Both the position numbers and the translations under genes were made by a program. From Ephydatia muelleri (taxonomy: Eukaryota; Porifera; Demospongiae; Spongillida; Spongillidae), in NCBI GenBank assembly GCA_013339895.1, contig JABACO010000018.1, positions 1,049,453-1,113,452 on the forward strand: a DNA stretch of 64,000 nucleotides. Reading direction: 5' to 3'. Under the pieces are notes generated by a model. It had not been told where the DNA came from and searched no databases. It saw only the letters and a list, made by a program, of their open reading frames with translations. Within the stretch, counting starts at the first letter, position 1, and the number at the start of each line of letters is the position of its first letter. Shown piece after piece: positions 22,299 to 33,935 of this stretch.

Positions 22299-22945
22299 AT
22301 AGCTCTTTTTAACTCTCATAATGTATTTGGGATATGTGCTATATATTTCATGATGTTCTGCAAATGATGACAAGTTCTATATCTGCTATTGAAGTGCAGT
22401 TTGGTTCCAAAAATCCACTGCAGTTCGCATTGAATGAATGTGTGTGTGTGCGTGTGTGTGTGTGACTTATTTGAAACTAAACAAAGCAGTATATGCATAA
22501 CGGTTGCATTACCGGGATGTAAATTCCACAAGTAAATAAAAACATTCTCTAGGAGAAAGTTGGTGGGATATAGGATTTGATGGCAATTGGTGGTGTAAAA
22601 AGCAAGGAAACAAGGTCTTATCAGAAGGGAAAATGTAATAGTCCATATCTATTTTTATAATAACATTCTTTATGACAACAAATTTTATTTTCAGTACCTA
22701 TATGAGAAAAGAGTTTTTTTATCGTATATAATATCTCTTTTACATGTAGAACAATTTTTAGCTTCGGTTCCGGGTAGTATTGATTGTTACGCATGCGCGT
22801 TGCGGTAGCGCCGACGCGTTTCTAAAAATGGTCACTGTCATTTAGATATTCACCATTATAAACAGCAGCCATATTTGATGAGGTTTGGAAGGCCAAAATA
22901 CATCGAAGCTACTGAGAAACTCACTGCGCTGTCAAGGCGGTGATT

Positions 22946-23023
22946 ATGGTGGCCGGGAGTGAAGGCCAGTTAGGGCAACTCATCGAAGCCAAACTCGAAT
23001 CCGATCTTAAAATCCACCATCTC
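22946..23023 (+). CDS. Possible first exon of a BolA-like gene
   Basis: ATG followed by 26 codons reading EGQLGQLIEAKLESDLKIHH and a GTAAGA donor. The helix resembles the N-terminus of BolA proteins, partners of monothiol glutaredoxins in Fe-S cluster handling. An NRF1-like palindrome (ACGCATGCGC, near 22790) lies upstream, typical of housekeeping promoters. No second exon is visible before the assembly gap, so the call is weak. Confidence 0.3.
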
Positions 23024-23168
23024 GTAAGAAAACGTTTTTAAATAAAAAGCCACGACTTGTAGTAGTAGAGTTTGGACCATAGTATTCTCCAAAAGCAATC
23101 TAAACCTACTTCATGCGGAGTTATGCTAGGAAGGACTTGTTTGTTACATTCGACATCATTGATGTAAG

Positions 23169-23283
23169 TCTGGGGACCCGACGGGTGGTCAACCTGTAAT
23201 CTCCAGTCGGGTCCCCAGGCTACACTTGTAACTTCTACACTTAGTCTGGGGACCAGACACCTGGCAGTCTGGTCCCCAGACTA
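23169..23283. repeat. Two adjacent hairpins built on the same TCTGGGGACC core
   Basis: Hairpin 1 (23169-23219): TCTGGGGACCCGAC pairs with GTCGGGTCCCCAGG. Hairpin 2 (23242-23283): a perfect 17-bp stem starting TAGTCTGGGGACCAGAC with an 8-nt loop. Confidence 0.85.
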
Positions 23284-24235
23284 CGTGACAAAAAGATCTA
23301 GCCTGGTAGGTAGTATGGATGCTTACAGACAGTCATGTACAACAGGGTCCATATAATGTACTGGAACCATCCACATGTACAGAGTACAAACTTACTTGAA
23401 GACAGCCATTGAGTACTCCCTGATGCTGAGTGTACTACATTTGACATCCTACAATCCAAAACACACTCTATAATGTACTGTAGAGGTCTACAGTGACAGT
23501 GACATCTCATACACTGAAGGGGGGGGGGGGGGGGGGTTGCAACCACAACTGAAGTATCCACTTAACTAACTCATGAGCTCAGGCTGCCATCTGCAGTAAT
23601 ATTGCATTCCCTGAAACCCACCTAACGTACAGATGCACTTAATGTTTGCCTTACAGATGTGTGCTCTTCTTACCTATGTGGCCTACAGATCATTTAAAAG
23701 GTTGCTCAGTTGTGATCCTGTTTCGGGTCATGCTTCAGAATCTGTGGTGCACAGCCTGCTACATCGCTGAATGTCAAAGCAGCAACATTCAGTTTACTTA
23801 ATGTAATTTGTTATCTAGCATGTGACTTGCTGGGGCCTGTCTAGCAAGGAATTCCCCCTTCACTTAGCTAGCCCAGCTTGGTCTAGTGGCCCAACTAGCA
23901 CCTCCAGCATGCAAGAAGTGTATATGGGGGGGAAGGGTACATGAGTGGTTTTAGTGTTTTTGTGGTGGCGATATGCACCTATCATGTGCATGTATTATGG
24001 CTGTAGGTCGAACGTAGCAGTGATGTAAGCCATCTGCTGCTGTGGTGAACTGGGTCTGGGATCCAAGGCTAAGGCATTGGACTTGTGCTTGTGAGAGGCC
24101 TGAGCACTGGCTCCTCCCCACCGTCCCATATGTACACACCACACATACACACTCTCCCTCCTCTCCTTCCTCGTCCCCTCTCTCTCTCGCTCTCCCCCCT
24201 CTCTCTCCTCTCTCTCTCTCCTCTCTCTCTCCTCG
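23284..24235. other. No gene seen; G-run at 23520-23537
   Basis: Mostly unique sequence ending in a CT-rich tract (about 24140-24235) that runs into the gap. Confidence 0.5.
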
Positions 24236-25235
24236 NNNNNNNNNNNNNNNNNNNNNNNNNNNNNNNNNNNNNNNNNNNNNNNNNNNNNNNNNNNNNNNNN
24301 NNNNNNNNNNNNNNNNNNNNNNNNNNNNNNNNNNNNNNNNNNNNNNNNNNNNNNNNNNNNNNNNNNNNNNNNNNNNNNNNNNNNNNNNNNNNNNNNNNNN
24401 NNNNNNNNNNNNNNNNNNNNNNNNNNNNNNNNNNNNNNNNNNNNNNNNNNNNNNNNNNNNNNNNNNNNNNNNNNNNNNNNNNNNNNNNNNNNNNNNNNNN
24501 NNNNNNNNNNNNNNNNNNNNNNNNNNNNNNNNNNNNNNNNNNNNNNNNNNNNNNNNNNNNNNNNNNNNNNNNNNNNNNNNNNNNNNNNNNNNNNNNNNNN
24601 NNNNNNNNNNNNNNNNNNNNNNNNNNNNNNNNNNNNNNNNNNNNNNNNNNNNNNNNNNNNNNNNNNNNNNNNNNNNNNNNNNNNNNNNNNNNNNNNNNNN
24701 NNNNNNNNNNNNNNNNNNNNNNNNNNNNNNNNNNNNNNNNNNNNNNNNNNNNNNNNNNNNNNNNNNNNNNNNNNNNNNNNNNNNNNNNNNNNNNNNNNNN
24801 NNNNNNNNNNNNNNNNNNNNNNNNNNNNNNNNNNNNNNNNNNNNNNNNNNNNNNNNNNNNNNNNNNNNNNNNNNNNNNNNNNNNNNNNNNNNNNNNNNNN
24901 NNNNNNNNNNNNNNNNNNNNNNNNNNNNNNNNNNNNNNNNNNNNNNNNNNNNNNNNNNNNNNNNNNNNNNNNNNNNNNNNNNNNNNNNNNNNNNNNNNNN
25001 NNNNNNNNNNNNNNNNNNNNNNNNNNNNNNNNNNNNNNNNNNNNNNNNNNNNNNNNNNNNNNNNNNNNNNNNNNNNNNNNNNNNNNNNNNNNNNNNNNNN
25101 NNNNNNNNNNNNNNNNNNNNNNNNNNNNNNNNNNNNNNNNNNNNNNNNNNNNNNNNNNNNNNNNNNNNNNNNNNNNNNNNNNNNNNNNNNNNNNNNNNNN
25201 NNNNNNNNNNNNNNNNNNNNNNNNNNNNNNNNNNN
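24236..25235. other. Assembly gap, exactly 1,000 N
   Basis: The round number implies a scaffold gap of placeholder size. Open frames that span it are meaningless. Confidence 1.
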
Positions 25236-25449
25236 CAATGGCACTTGCTCCGCTCTATCCCGTTAACGTCGGCACTATGATTGTGCAAGGCACCAAAATA
25301 ATTCAATTTTTATTTTTTATTTTCATGGATTGTACACAGCACCACAGCAGGTGATGCACACTATTACTACTAGTAAATGAGCACACAAAATACACAATGA
25401 CTATGACTGAACAGCTGAGTGTTGACCTATAGTTAAGCTGGGATGTCAG

Positions 25450-26235
25450 AACTGATGCCATATGCTCGGGATAGCAGTGCCCTTGCTGACAAGAACCAAG
25501 TTGAGCCTACCAGACAGTGTTGAGGTCATGCGATTTGGAGCAATTTAGTGATGTAAGCGTGCTTCAGCTCCCCAGCAGCCATAAGTCTCAACAGCCAAAG
25601 GTATGCATGACCAACCTAGCTCTGTGCACTTAACATCTTTGGAGGCATGCTTCCTTTGTTCGGAAACCCGGGCAGATGATCCTGCTGTCACACTCACTTC
25701 ATTGAGGATGCTTTGATAAGCGGTGATGCAACAGTGAGATCATAAGCTGCAGGTTTCCCCGATCCCAATTTGGCACTAGAACATCGGCTGGCTGGGTGTG
25801 TCGTTCATCGGGCTCCAAACCTCCATTTGTCCACCAACACCAGCCTGTAAGCAGGATTCAAAAAAGGTATTCCTAAGTTTGTTGTGGCGTGACACTACAT
25901 CCCCATTATATCTACATGTTAGGGAGTGGTAACCTAAGGGATCTAACGACTGGGTTGAACAAGATGGGCACCTACTACCACCAAACATGTCGATACCTAG
26001 CCACCATTTTAAGGCTGTTTGGAATTCAGCTGTGTCAAGGTGGAGGTTAAGACCTGGAGATGGTATAAACTGATAACCAAGAAGCTGCAAGGTTTGATGT
26101 AGCAGACATTAAACAAGCCCTGTTTGGAATAGAGGAAGCATCAAACAGCAACTGAAACTGCTTGTTCTCTATTTTAGTGGACAGCATCTTTTGGGTCATT
26201 GGAGAATCAAGCAACTCATCAATAGAAATGACCAC
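25450..26235 (-). pseudogene. Retroelement-associated ORF with H/C-rich segment, decayed (copy 2)
   Basis: Minus-strand frames contain SPMTQKMLSTKIENKQFQLL, ALKWWLGIDMFGGSRCPSC, LDPLGYHSLTCRYNGDVVSR, then in another frame NWDRGKPAAYDLTVASPLI and ELGWSCIPLAVETYG. Same family and order as 2690-3572; stops and frame changes show decay. Confidence 0.65.
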
Positions 26236-26254
26236 TGCCAGGGAAACACATGCA

Positions 26255-26813
26255 TTAACTCTTTGAACGCCAAGTGCATATAAACATGCATGCTCATAAA
26301 ACGAGAATTATCTGCCTCACCATTCATGCAGTGCTGTGTGTTATACATGTATTGTTTTGATCAATTCACTTTGAATATGCATACAAGTGCAATACTGACA
26401 TGCAAGTAAAATAGTCATACAAATATGTGGTCCTGGTGTAAGCACATTTTGTGTGTCCATTATAACCTGCTGGCACCTTTTGTCGCAACAACCCATAATT
26501 CTAACTTGCAAAAGGGGGAGTGAACAGGCATGATATACTACACTGATCTGGGCTACACATTCTTGTTCTTGGAGTTTTGAAGTGATGCATTAGTGAAGTG
26601 AAATCATCTGAATAATGGGGTTCTTTAGCCAGTGTGAGAAGAATTCGTACATGTACTTGTAAGGTTACAAGTGCAGCAAGCATATGCATGCATCATTGAG
26701 CTGTGACTGATAAACACATTTTTGCACGCAATATCTTAACTCATGCATGCATGAATGGTGTAACGGTTGTGTGTGCATGCATGCATATACGCACTTGGTG
26801 TTCGAAGAGTTAA
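26255..26813. mobile_element. MITE with TTAA ends
   Basis: Left end TTAACTCTTTGAACGCCAAG pairs with the right end CTTGGTGTTCGAAGAGTTAA (one mismatch). TTAA at both borders fits the TTAA target duplication of piggyBac-type elements; the superfamily is inference. Inner CATGCATGC motifs also pair. No ORF. Confidence 0.75.
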
Positions 26814-27704
26814 AGTGGTCCAAAGATTGTTAATTTATAATTATTATCTTAAAATGTTAGCAGTAGATTATATGCGGTGATGAAAGGCTTGCTGACATTC
26901 AGCATCGGCGCGGCGCATGCAGGGAATCTTAGCTTGTATAACCAGGCCTTCCCTTGAACATACCGTACGTGAACGAATCTTTTTTAGTATTGAACAGCAA
27001 TTTAAAAAGGAATATAAATGTGTATTGATGACAGATTAGAAATGTTTTATAACCACAGTACTAAAACAAAAACAAACAAAAAAAAAACACCAAATCTGGA
27101 GTTATCATAGCTAAGATCTGAAAAGTACTTGATAATATATGCATAGATTTCAGATTTGGGGAAATGCGTGGCAAATCCTCGTACAGAGGATATATATAAG
27201 CTGGAATATGGTAATTAGATTCCAACTCTTATGACAGAAGTCAAAAGCAGCTAAATTGTGGGAACCGACAGAAAGGAGCTATAAATCTTGAGAAAATCAT
27301 GATAATGCTTACCATGGATGTCCTTTATTTTATAGAATTAATATGGCAAATCCTAAATTGCATAAAATTGAAGCAGAACAAATAATTGTGTTGAGGTGTT
27401 CATACTTGTATATGGAATCTCCATGTGCGTTTCGTGACCGCACGTAGACCCAAGTAATCTGTATCATAGCAGCTATCATAGAGCAAGGGCTGATTACCGC
27501 TGATAGAACAACTTCGTAAATATTTCTACAACCTCAAACACATGTCCTCTTTTCATTTTCAATCTGGATGTAACGAAATTTATGTAGACAAAAGTTCAAA
27601 CACTTTAAGACCCAATTTCCAATTTGCGTGTTCATGGGCGAAGGAATGATTTTTTTTTCAAATTTGTCTGTTCGATTTGCAGTTTCTCACCTTGAATTAG
27701 CCGA
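26814..27704. other. Upstream region of MATE-B, no gene seen
   Basis: From about 27040 this sequence is repeated at 59300-60200 upstream of copy D, so it was part of the duplicated block. Confidence 0.6.
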
Positions 27705-27822
27705 AGTATTTGTCCAGAATGGTTTCAAGGCTCAATTACATCAAGTGTGCCTTGATCAGAGCCAATGCTCGGGCAATACTGATGAGAAGATGGATTTCAT
27801 GCGGAGATTGTGTAGATGAGTC
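27705..27822 (+). pseudogene. Tail fragment of the H/C-rich retroelement ORF
   Basis: SRLNYIKCALIRANARAILM matches the C-terminal phrase of the family (compare GRLNTCLMRSIPSAILTR in copy 1). An orthologous fragment sits at about 59945-60045, so it predates the B/D duplication. Confidence 0.55.
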
Positions 27823-27837
27823 ATTCCATTTTAAATT

Positions 27838-28469
27838 CACAGGAAAAAATGCGTCGAATCACTTTATGATTTTTGATTTTGATTTTGATTTGATTGATTG
27901 CATACATATAAACACACATACATATGCAAAAAGGCAAGTAGTGGCACGATGTGTACGTGCACTTACAAACTGCCTAAACATGGAAGGGATATAACGTACA
28001 AAAGGGTGATAGGTCAACAGATCTAAGTCGGGTACGAAAAACCGTAATGTTCAATGAAGTGACAACATGCATCATGGGGTAAGTGGTTCCATATAGGTAT
28101 CACACGTTCAGTGACAAAATGCGCTCGGAATGCATGATGGGGTAAATGTTTGGATCGCAGGATACAAGGATAACCTCGGATGGAATACGACCTAGCCGGT
28201 TTGGTGAAAAAACTATCAAAAGGTAAATCAACCAGGTTATTATAGATCTTGTAGCACATGACAAGGTCGTAGAAGACTCTCCTGTACTCTAAGGACTGTA
28301 ACCCCAGGTTCGCAAGGCGATCATCATAATCCATTTTCAAATGATTTGTCACTTACATTCTGTTACAGAATGTTTACAGACTGTAACATAATGTAAACAT
28401 TCTGTAACATAATGTAAGTGGCAAATCATTTGAAAATCATAAAGTGATTCGACGCGTTTTTTTCCTGTG
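27838..28469. mobile_element. Non-autonomous CACTA/EnSpm-like element (632 bp) carrying a non-LTR fragment
   Basis: Ends CACAGGAAAAAATGCGTCGA at 27838 and its near-complement at 28469 match the ends of the 11-kb element at 43338-54362. Inside the left end a GATTTTGATTTTGATTTG array repeats the subterminal motif of the large element. The homologous sequence upstream of MATE-D (near 60070) is uninterrupted and reads TTTCAAATCAACAC, giving the empty site; AAAT/AAT appears duplicated at the borders. The middle holds a minus-strand reverse-transcriptase tail (28023-28352) and a hairpin with arms near 28333-28380 and 28385-28432. Confidence 0.85.
28023..28352 (-). pseudogene. Non-LTR retrotransposon RT C-terminal fragment
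   Basis: The frame reads YDDRLANLGLQSLEYRRVFY, DLVMCYKIYNNLVDLPFDSF and ERVIPIWNHLPHDA, the typical thumb-end of invertebrate non-LTR reverse transcriptases (ERL..L...SLE.RR...DL...YKI..G.V and NRV...WN.LP). The catalytic palm is absent. It is cargo within the 632-bp element. Confidence 0.75.
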
Positions 28470-28724
28470 AAATCAACACACTTTTTTTTTCATCTGTTAA
28501 AAGTTTCTTTTATGTAAACACAGTCATGCATTTGTATTAATGTTATAAGTTTGTCTGCCTCAAAATTGCAACATAATTCACTAAAAAGTGACATCAGCCT
28601 CAATTTGCACACGACGGGAATTACTGTTTCCATTAGCGAAAGCCATATCAAGACCGGAAACATATCCGTAAAGATAGCATAGCGGTTTTGCGATAATAAC
28701 GCACACCGTTTCGAGGCCTGTCAG

Positions 28725-30519
28725 ATGAACGGCGACGGCCATGGTTTAGAATCTCAGCGGATTCTGGACACAGATTGGACAGCGGGGAAAGTCAAAGGTT
28801 AGTCGAAAGATGCAGAAGAGCGCGTACAACGAACGCCAAATGCAGGTGTCCGTCCACTCATACACTCACAGCATAAAGGCACACATGCACAGTACACTCA
28901 CATATATATATATACCCATTATTCATTAGCACCGTCATACTGCTCACTGGTTTTTGGTGATTACGAATTGCAATCCCAATTAGGAGTACAGCCTCGCACT
29001 TTGTTTGATTGTTGAATGAAAACAACGTCGCCATGCAGCCCAGCACACTTACTACAGAAAGCGCCGATCGCATTCTACTGCCTCTCAACTAGACATTGCC
29101 CATATCATGTTAACGGTGTGGCCTAATGGCTTCCCAGGTGAATCCCAGCCCCAAGCAGTTGTTACAGTGATAATCTATCATATCATTTTGTGTAAATGCT
29201 AAAACCAATCTCCAATATGCTAACGAAAAACGATCCTCAACCTCGAGTGATCATCAAAAACAATTACTGGTGTGGCAAATTTACACCCCTTACAAGCGCT
29301 ATGGCTCTGGCCATTAATTGACCTGTGTTATTCTCTTCACTGATTTATGGCACAAACAGGTATACTATACATCCATAATTGCAGGTCTATGGGAGGAAGG
29401 GAAGTTGTTAGTTAAAAAATCTGTAAAACATATTTGTGCCTTCACCCTAACCTGCTACCCTCTGTTATCATTTCTACATAGCTTCAGCAAATGAAAGTAC
29501 CAGCCCCGTGCCAAGCAGTGACAGAGGGCACAGATGGAAGAAGGCACTGGATGGATGGGTGAAGGACACCTTGAAGGGATGGGTGAAGCAAGAGCTCGCT
29601 GCTCTTCTCAAACTTGTCTTCCCAATTGTTAGTTAATTAGCAGAGGAAAACACCATTAATTTTCCATTTCCTCTCCTCCTAAAACGTGGCATACCAAACT
29701 CCTTTTCCTTCCCTCCTCTCTTTCCCCCCATCTTACTCCTCTTCCCTTCTCCTTCCTCCTCTCCATCCTTCCTCCTTCCCTCTTTCCTCCCTCTCTTCCT
29801 CCTTGCTCCCTCCCCTTCTTCCTCCTTGTCCTCTTCCTCCCCACTCCCTCCTTCTTGTCCCTCCCCTTTCCTCTCTCTCCCTTGTGCTCCTCCTTTCTCC
29901 ATCTCCTCCCTATTCCCCTCCCACCCTCCACACTCCCCTCACAGTACCTCACCCTCTTCCTCACTCAATCAATCTTCTTAGTGTCTCTCATCTTTGTGGG
30001 CCACATCACTGGGAAGGCACTGGAGATTGATGCAGCAGGTTAGCACACATGCCATTGCAGCTAGGTCACCTTCACACACCCGAGGTCATCTTCCTCCTCC
30101 TCCTCAAAGGGTTGGCCATTGCGGTGAGTTTGGGTCGTGCCCTTTGACCTGACAACTGCACTGATGCCACCTTACCTCTGTGTCCAGGTCATCAATATGA
30201 CGGGTTTCTCTGTCATCCATGGATTGAGCACCGCAGTGGACACTCTCTGCTCCCAAGTGAGGCCACACCCACTGGGTGTATGTCCATCCTGTGGGTCACA
30301 TGTGTGATCAGGTGACCTTTTCTCTTTCTTCTGCCAGGCATTTGGCCACCAGGCGTACAAGAGGATTGGGATTGTCTTACAACAAGGTTGGGATACATTT
30401 AATGCACACCTGTTACATGATTAGATATCTATCACACACACACATACACACACATGCACACACACACACATACATGCACACACACACATATACACCCACA
30501 CATATACACACACACATAC

Positions 30520-30552
<33 letters not shown>

Positions 30553-31050
30553 TACACACACTGTACTCACTCACTCACTCTACCTAGCTGTCTTTATCCT
30601 TGGACTCTGTGTATTTCCTGTGCTGGCAATGTGGCTGAACATGGAGACTCTCCTAACCCTCCTCAATCAAGATCCCTGTGTAGTGAGGTTGGTTTGATAC
30701 AGTCTCCATTGCCATGACAACACCCCTGATTTACAACAGGTTGACTGCCCAGTATGTAAGGATATTTTGCACAGCACTGCCTGTAAGTGAGAGGTCTGGG
30801 CAGAACAGCATTTATATCCTCATCCCTCTCCCTCCTTCCATCCTTCCTCTCCATTTCCTTCATTTTGTTTCCCACTCTCATTATGTAACCCTTCTATGTG
30901 TATGTGTGTGTGTGTTTGCATGTGTGTGTGTTTGCGTGTGCGTGTGTGTATGTGTGTGTGTGTATCAGTTTGTCGTTCTGCTAGTTGTGGTGTCAAAGTA
31001 CTTGCAGGCTCAGGTGAGGTCATTGTGGGCTGTTTGCCCTTTTGTTGGGG

Positions 31051-31086
<36 letters not shown>

Positions 31087-32100
31087 TCCTCACCTCCACA
31101 GAGTATCATTGTGGTGTTCATTGCGGTTGGCTTTGTCACAAACGTGTTGAACATCACCCTGCATGCTATCTTCTTGTATGGCTTTGACCTTGGATTTGAG
31201 TGAGTTTTGGTGCATCTGTTTATAGTACTGCACATTTATGTAGTCTACTGTCCTCCCTCCCCCTTCCTCCCTCCTTCCCTCCCTCCCTCCCTCCTCCCTC
31301 CCTCCCTCCCTCCCTCCCTTCCTCCCTCCCTCCCTCGCCCCCTCCCCCTCCTCCCTCACTCCCTCCCTCCCTTCTCCCTCCCTCCCACCCTCCCTCCCTC
31401 CCTCCCTCCCTCCAGGGGTGCAGTGTATGCCATGACTCTTAGTCAGAGTGCAGCTCCCCTGTTCCTGTTGGCTGCCATGTGGGCCTGGGGACTCCACAAG
31501 CAGACGTGGGGAGGGTGGAGTTGGGAGAGTCTGGTGGACTGGTGGACCTTCACCAAACTGGCCATCCCTGGCCTGCTCATGGTGGGCTTCGAGTGGTGGA
31601 GCAATGAGGTTGGAATCATTGTGGTGGGCATGATAGGGAAGAAAGAGCTGGCTGTGTACACCATTGCCCTAAATGTGACTGCATTTCTGTTTATGGTATG
31701 TTTACACTGTACTGTGTGCACTGATCCACTTGTAGACATTCCCTTGTTTTTGTTTTGTACCACACAAACAAAACACCAATTCCTTCCTCCCTGGGGGTCA
31801 CCTCTGCTGCAGAATGCATTGTCCATTAGCTTTGCGACCAGTATACGTGTTGGGAATGAGCTGGGTGCAGGCAATACACAGCGTGCTAAGAGAGTGTTCT
31901 ACATTGCTCTCATGCTTACTGGTGAGACATTAATTAGAAGTATTAATCTGTGGCAGTAGTATAATTCACATGAGCTGTAATTTTAATGCCATTTTAAAAA
32001 TATATATTTCTGATATAGTGTGTGAAGCATTGGTGCTGGCTGTTGGCCTTCAGGGACTCAAGTATCAGCTTGGTGGCATGTTCACTTACGATGAGTGAGT

Positions 32101-32168
<68 letters not shown>

Positions 32169-33031
32169 TGTGATGATGATGATGAACCCTGCTCTACATC
32201 CTTCAGAACTGTGATCAAAGGTGTTGCTAAACTGATGAATGTGGTTCCATTCTTTGTCTTCTTTGACCACATTCAGGTAAACTCACTAACCTTTAATTTA
32301 CCATGTTGGCTACAATAGTAACCCTTTGCTCTTCAGTAGTGGTATCTGCTGTTGTCATCCCTTTTGCTTAGCCACCTTGCTGCACTCTGACCCTATTTCC
32401 CAAATGTGGCTCTCTTTACTAACCTACAACCAATGCATCAATTAACCCTTTGCACTCTAACCCTTCCCCCCAGGGTACACTTGCTGGTGTTCTTCGTGGG
32501 TGTGGTCGACAGATCCTTGGTGCTGTTTCCAACTTTGTGTGTTTCTACATCATCGGTCTTCCCATTGGTGTGTGCCTCGCGCTGGTGGCAGAAATGGGCG
32601 CCATTGGGTTCTGGATAGGACTGCTGTGTGGATCAACTATACAGGTAATGCACAAGACAGGATGAAGTCCATGTTTTATCATTTCCACACAAACACGATA
32701 CTCACACATGTGCGCTTTCAACAGAGTGTGGTATTTTTTGTTGTCCTGATGACAATGGACTGGGAAAAACAAAGTAAAACTGTACGTAATCCCTCTTTGA
32801 TCCATCACAAACGTATCATGTATGTTGAATGGTCTCCCTAACATTAAACACCAGGCCATCGAGAAAGCTGGTAGGCAAGTAAGCATAATGTTCATCAATG
32901 TTGGGTCTGAGGACCAGAGGACCACACAGGGCGAGGTAATGCTTTGTGGCAACTCACGCAGAATGAAGATTAACCCCTCACAAACCACACATGCACACAC
33001 ACATGAACATACATACACACACTAACACACA

Positions 33032-33077
<46 letters not shown>

Positions 33078-33450
33078 AACACATTCACAGTGTATACCAT
33101 TGCAGAGAACTGCAGAGGGTCACACAGCCAGCCTACTGAACAAGGGCAGAAGAAGATCAGGGTGCAGCAAGTGTTTCAGACGTTTGTCCTCCTCCAAGAC
33201 AAGACTGGTGCTGTACAGAGGCAGCTTCTACCTCGTCGCCTCCATCATCCTCATTGCTGGTGGGATTGGTAGCCATTTTAAACTGCCACTGGCTGAGGGT
33301 AACACCACCAACACCACATCCTGTGGGGAGAGGTCTATGCTCAACACCACTGTGTTGTTTAGTTCCGGTCTCCCTGACAACGGGGATGCAACCATGGCTT
33401 CTCTGCTGCCTCCCTCCTCCCCTCCCCCTTCACCATTGTCACGCAGATGA
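28725..33450 (+). CDS. MATE-family (SLC47-like) transporter, gene B, intact
   Basis: Eighteen exons: 28725-28797, 29482-29627, 29945-30038, 30110-30123, 30188-30256, 30338-30386, 30588-30687, 30740-30782, 30969-31013, 31102-31199, 31416-31695, 31813-31921, 32019-32094, 32207-32276, 32474-32644, 32725-32781, 32855-32935, 33106-33450. They sum to 1,920 nt, open throughout, 639 aa. MATE blocks: TAVDTLCSQAFGHQAYKR, MWLNMETLLTLLNQDPC, LMVGFEWWSNEVGIIVVGM, SIRVGNELGAGNTQRAKR and AGVLRGCGRQILGAVSNFV. The protein should be a multi-helix antiporter of organic cations or metabolites in the plasma membrane. A C-terminal basic linker is followed by a further helix (YLVASIILIAGGIGS) and an Asn-rich, glycosylation-prone tail (NTTNTTSC). 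Compared with A it has an extra first exon and a different C-terminus. The only MATE copy here without a frame break. Confidence 0.93.
31250..31415. repeat. (CCCT)n tract before MATE-B exon 11 acceptor
   Basis: About 165 bp of CCCT/CCTT units ending in TCCAG at 31415. Orthologous to the tracts at 18106, 39545 and 62990. Confidence 0.95.
32101..32170. repeat. (TG)n microsatellite in MATE-B intron 13
   Basis: About 33 TG units begin only 7 bp after the donor at 32095. The same tract occurs in C (40223-40305) and starts at the window end in D. Confidence 0.95.
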
Positions 33451-33659
33451 TATTGGTCTGGTTGGTCGGGACCAATCAGAACATAGGGCAGTATTCCAGC
33501 TGGCACCTGGAAGCAGCTGCTTACACTAAATTCACTTCTGTGTTTTGTGCACACGATAGTTTGTGTTTCGGAAAGGAACTAAAGAGATCTTGTGTTATTT
33601 ATATCAATTCCACAGTACAATGCAGACAAGAGAGGCGTTGTGTAAACATCTCATGTGTG

Positions 33660-33935
33660 ACTGAGGGTGAGAGGGTGAGAGGGTGAGATGAGAGGGTGAG
33701 ATGATGGGAGGGTGAGATGTTGTGAGATGGTGTGAGAGGGTGAGATGGGGAGATGATGAGAGGGTGAGATGATGGGAGGGTGAGATGATGGGAGGATGAG
33801 ATGAGTGAGAGGGTGAGATGAGAGGTGAGATGATTGGAGGGTGAGATGGTGTGTGGGAGGGTGAGATGGTGAGATGGTGTGGGGGAGAGTAAGATGGTGT
33901 GGGGGGAGAGTGAGATGGGGGTGAGATGGTGGGGT
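33660..33935. repeat. GAGAGGGTGAGATGATGG minisatellite
   Basis: Irregular 10-24 bp units of GAGGGTGAGATG type over about 275 bp, just downstream of MATE-B. Confidence 0.85.

Larger units (their letters stand above)
27040..28797 (+). repeat. Segmental duplication: upstream region and exon 1 of MATE-B (partner 59300-60539)
   Basis: Shared landmarks include GATTTCAGATTTGGGGA (27149 and 59424), ACCGACAGAAAGGA and the exon-1 block beginning ATGAACGGCGACGG (28725 and 60467). The B copy has an extra 632-bp CACTA-like insertion; the D copy lacks it. Confidence 0.85.

Noticed and set aside
23951-25306. Open frames of about 400-450 codons spanning 24236-25235
   Set aside because: They consist almost entirely of N.
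31813-31921. Bacterial-type operon or horizontally acquired MATE genes
   Set aside because: Many conserved introns and a eukaryotic C-terminal extension argue for ordinary animal genes.
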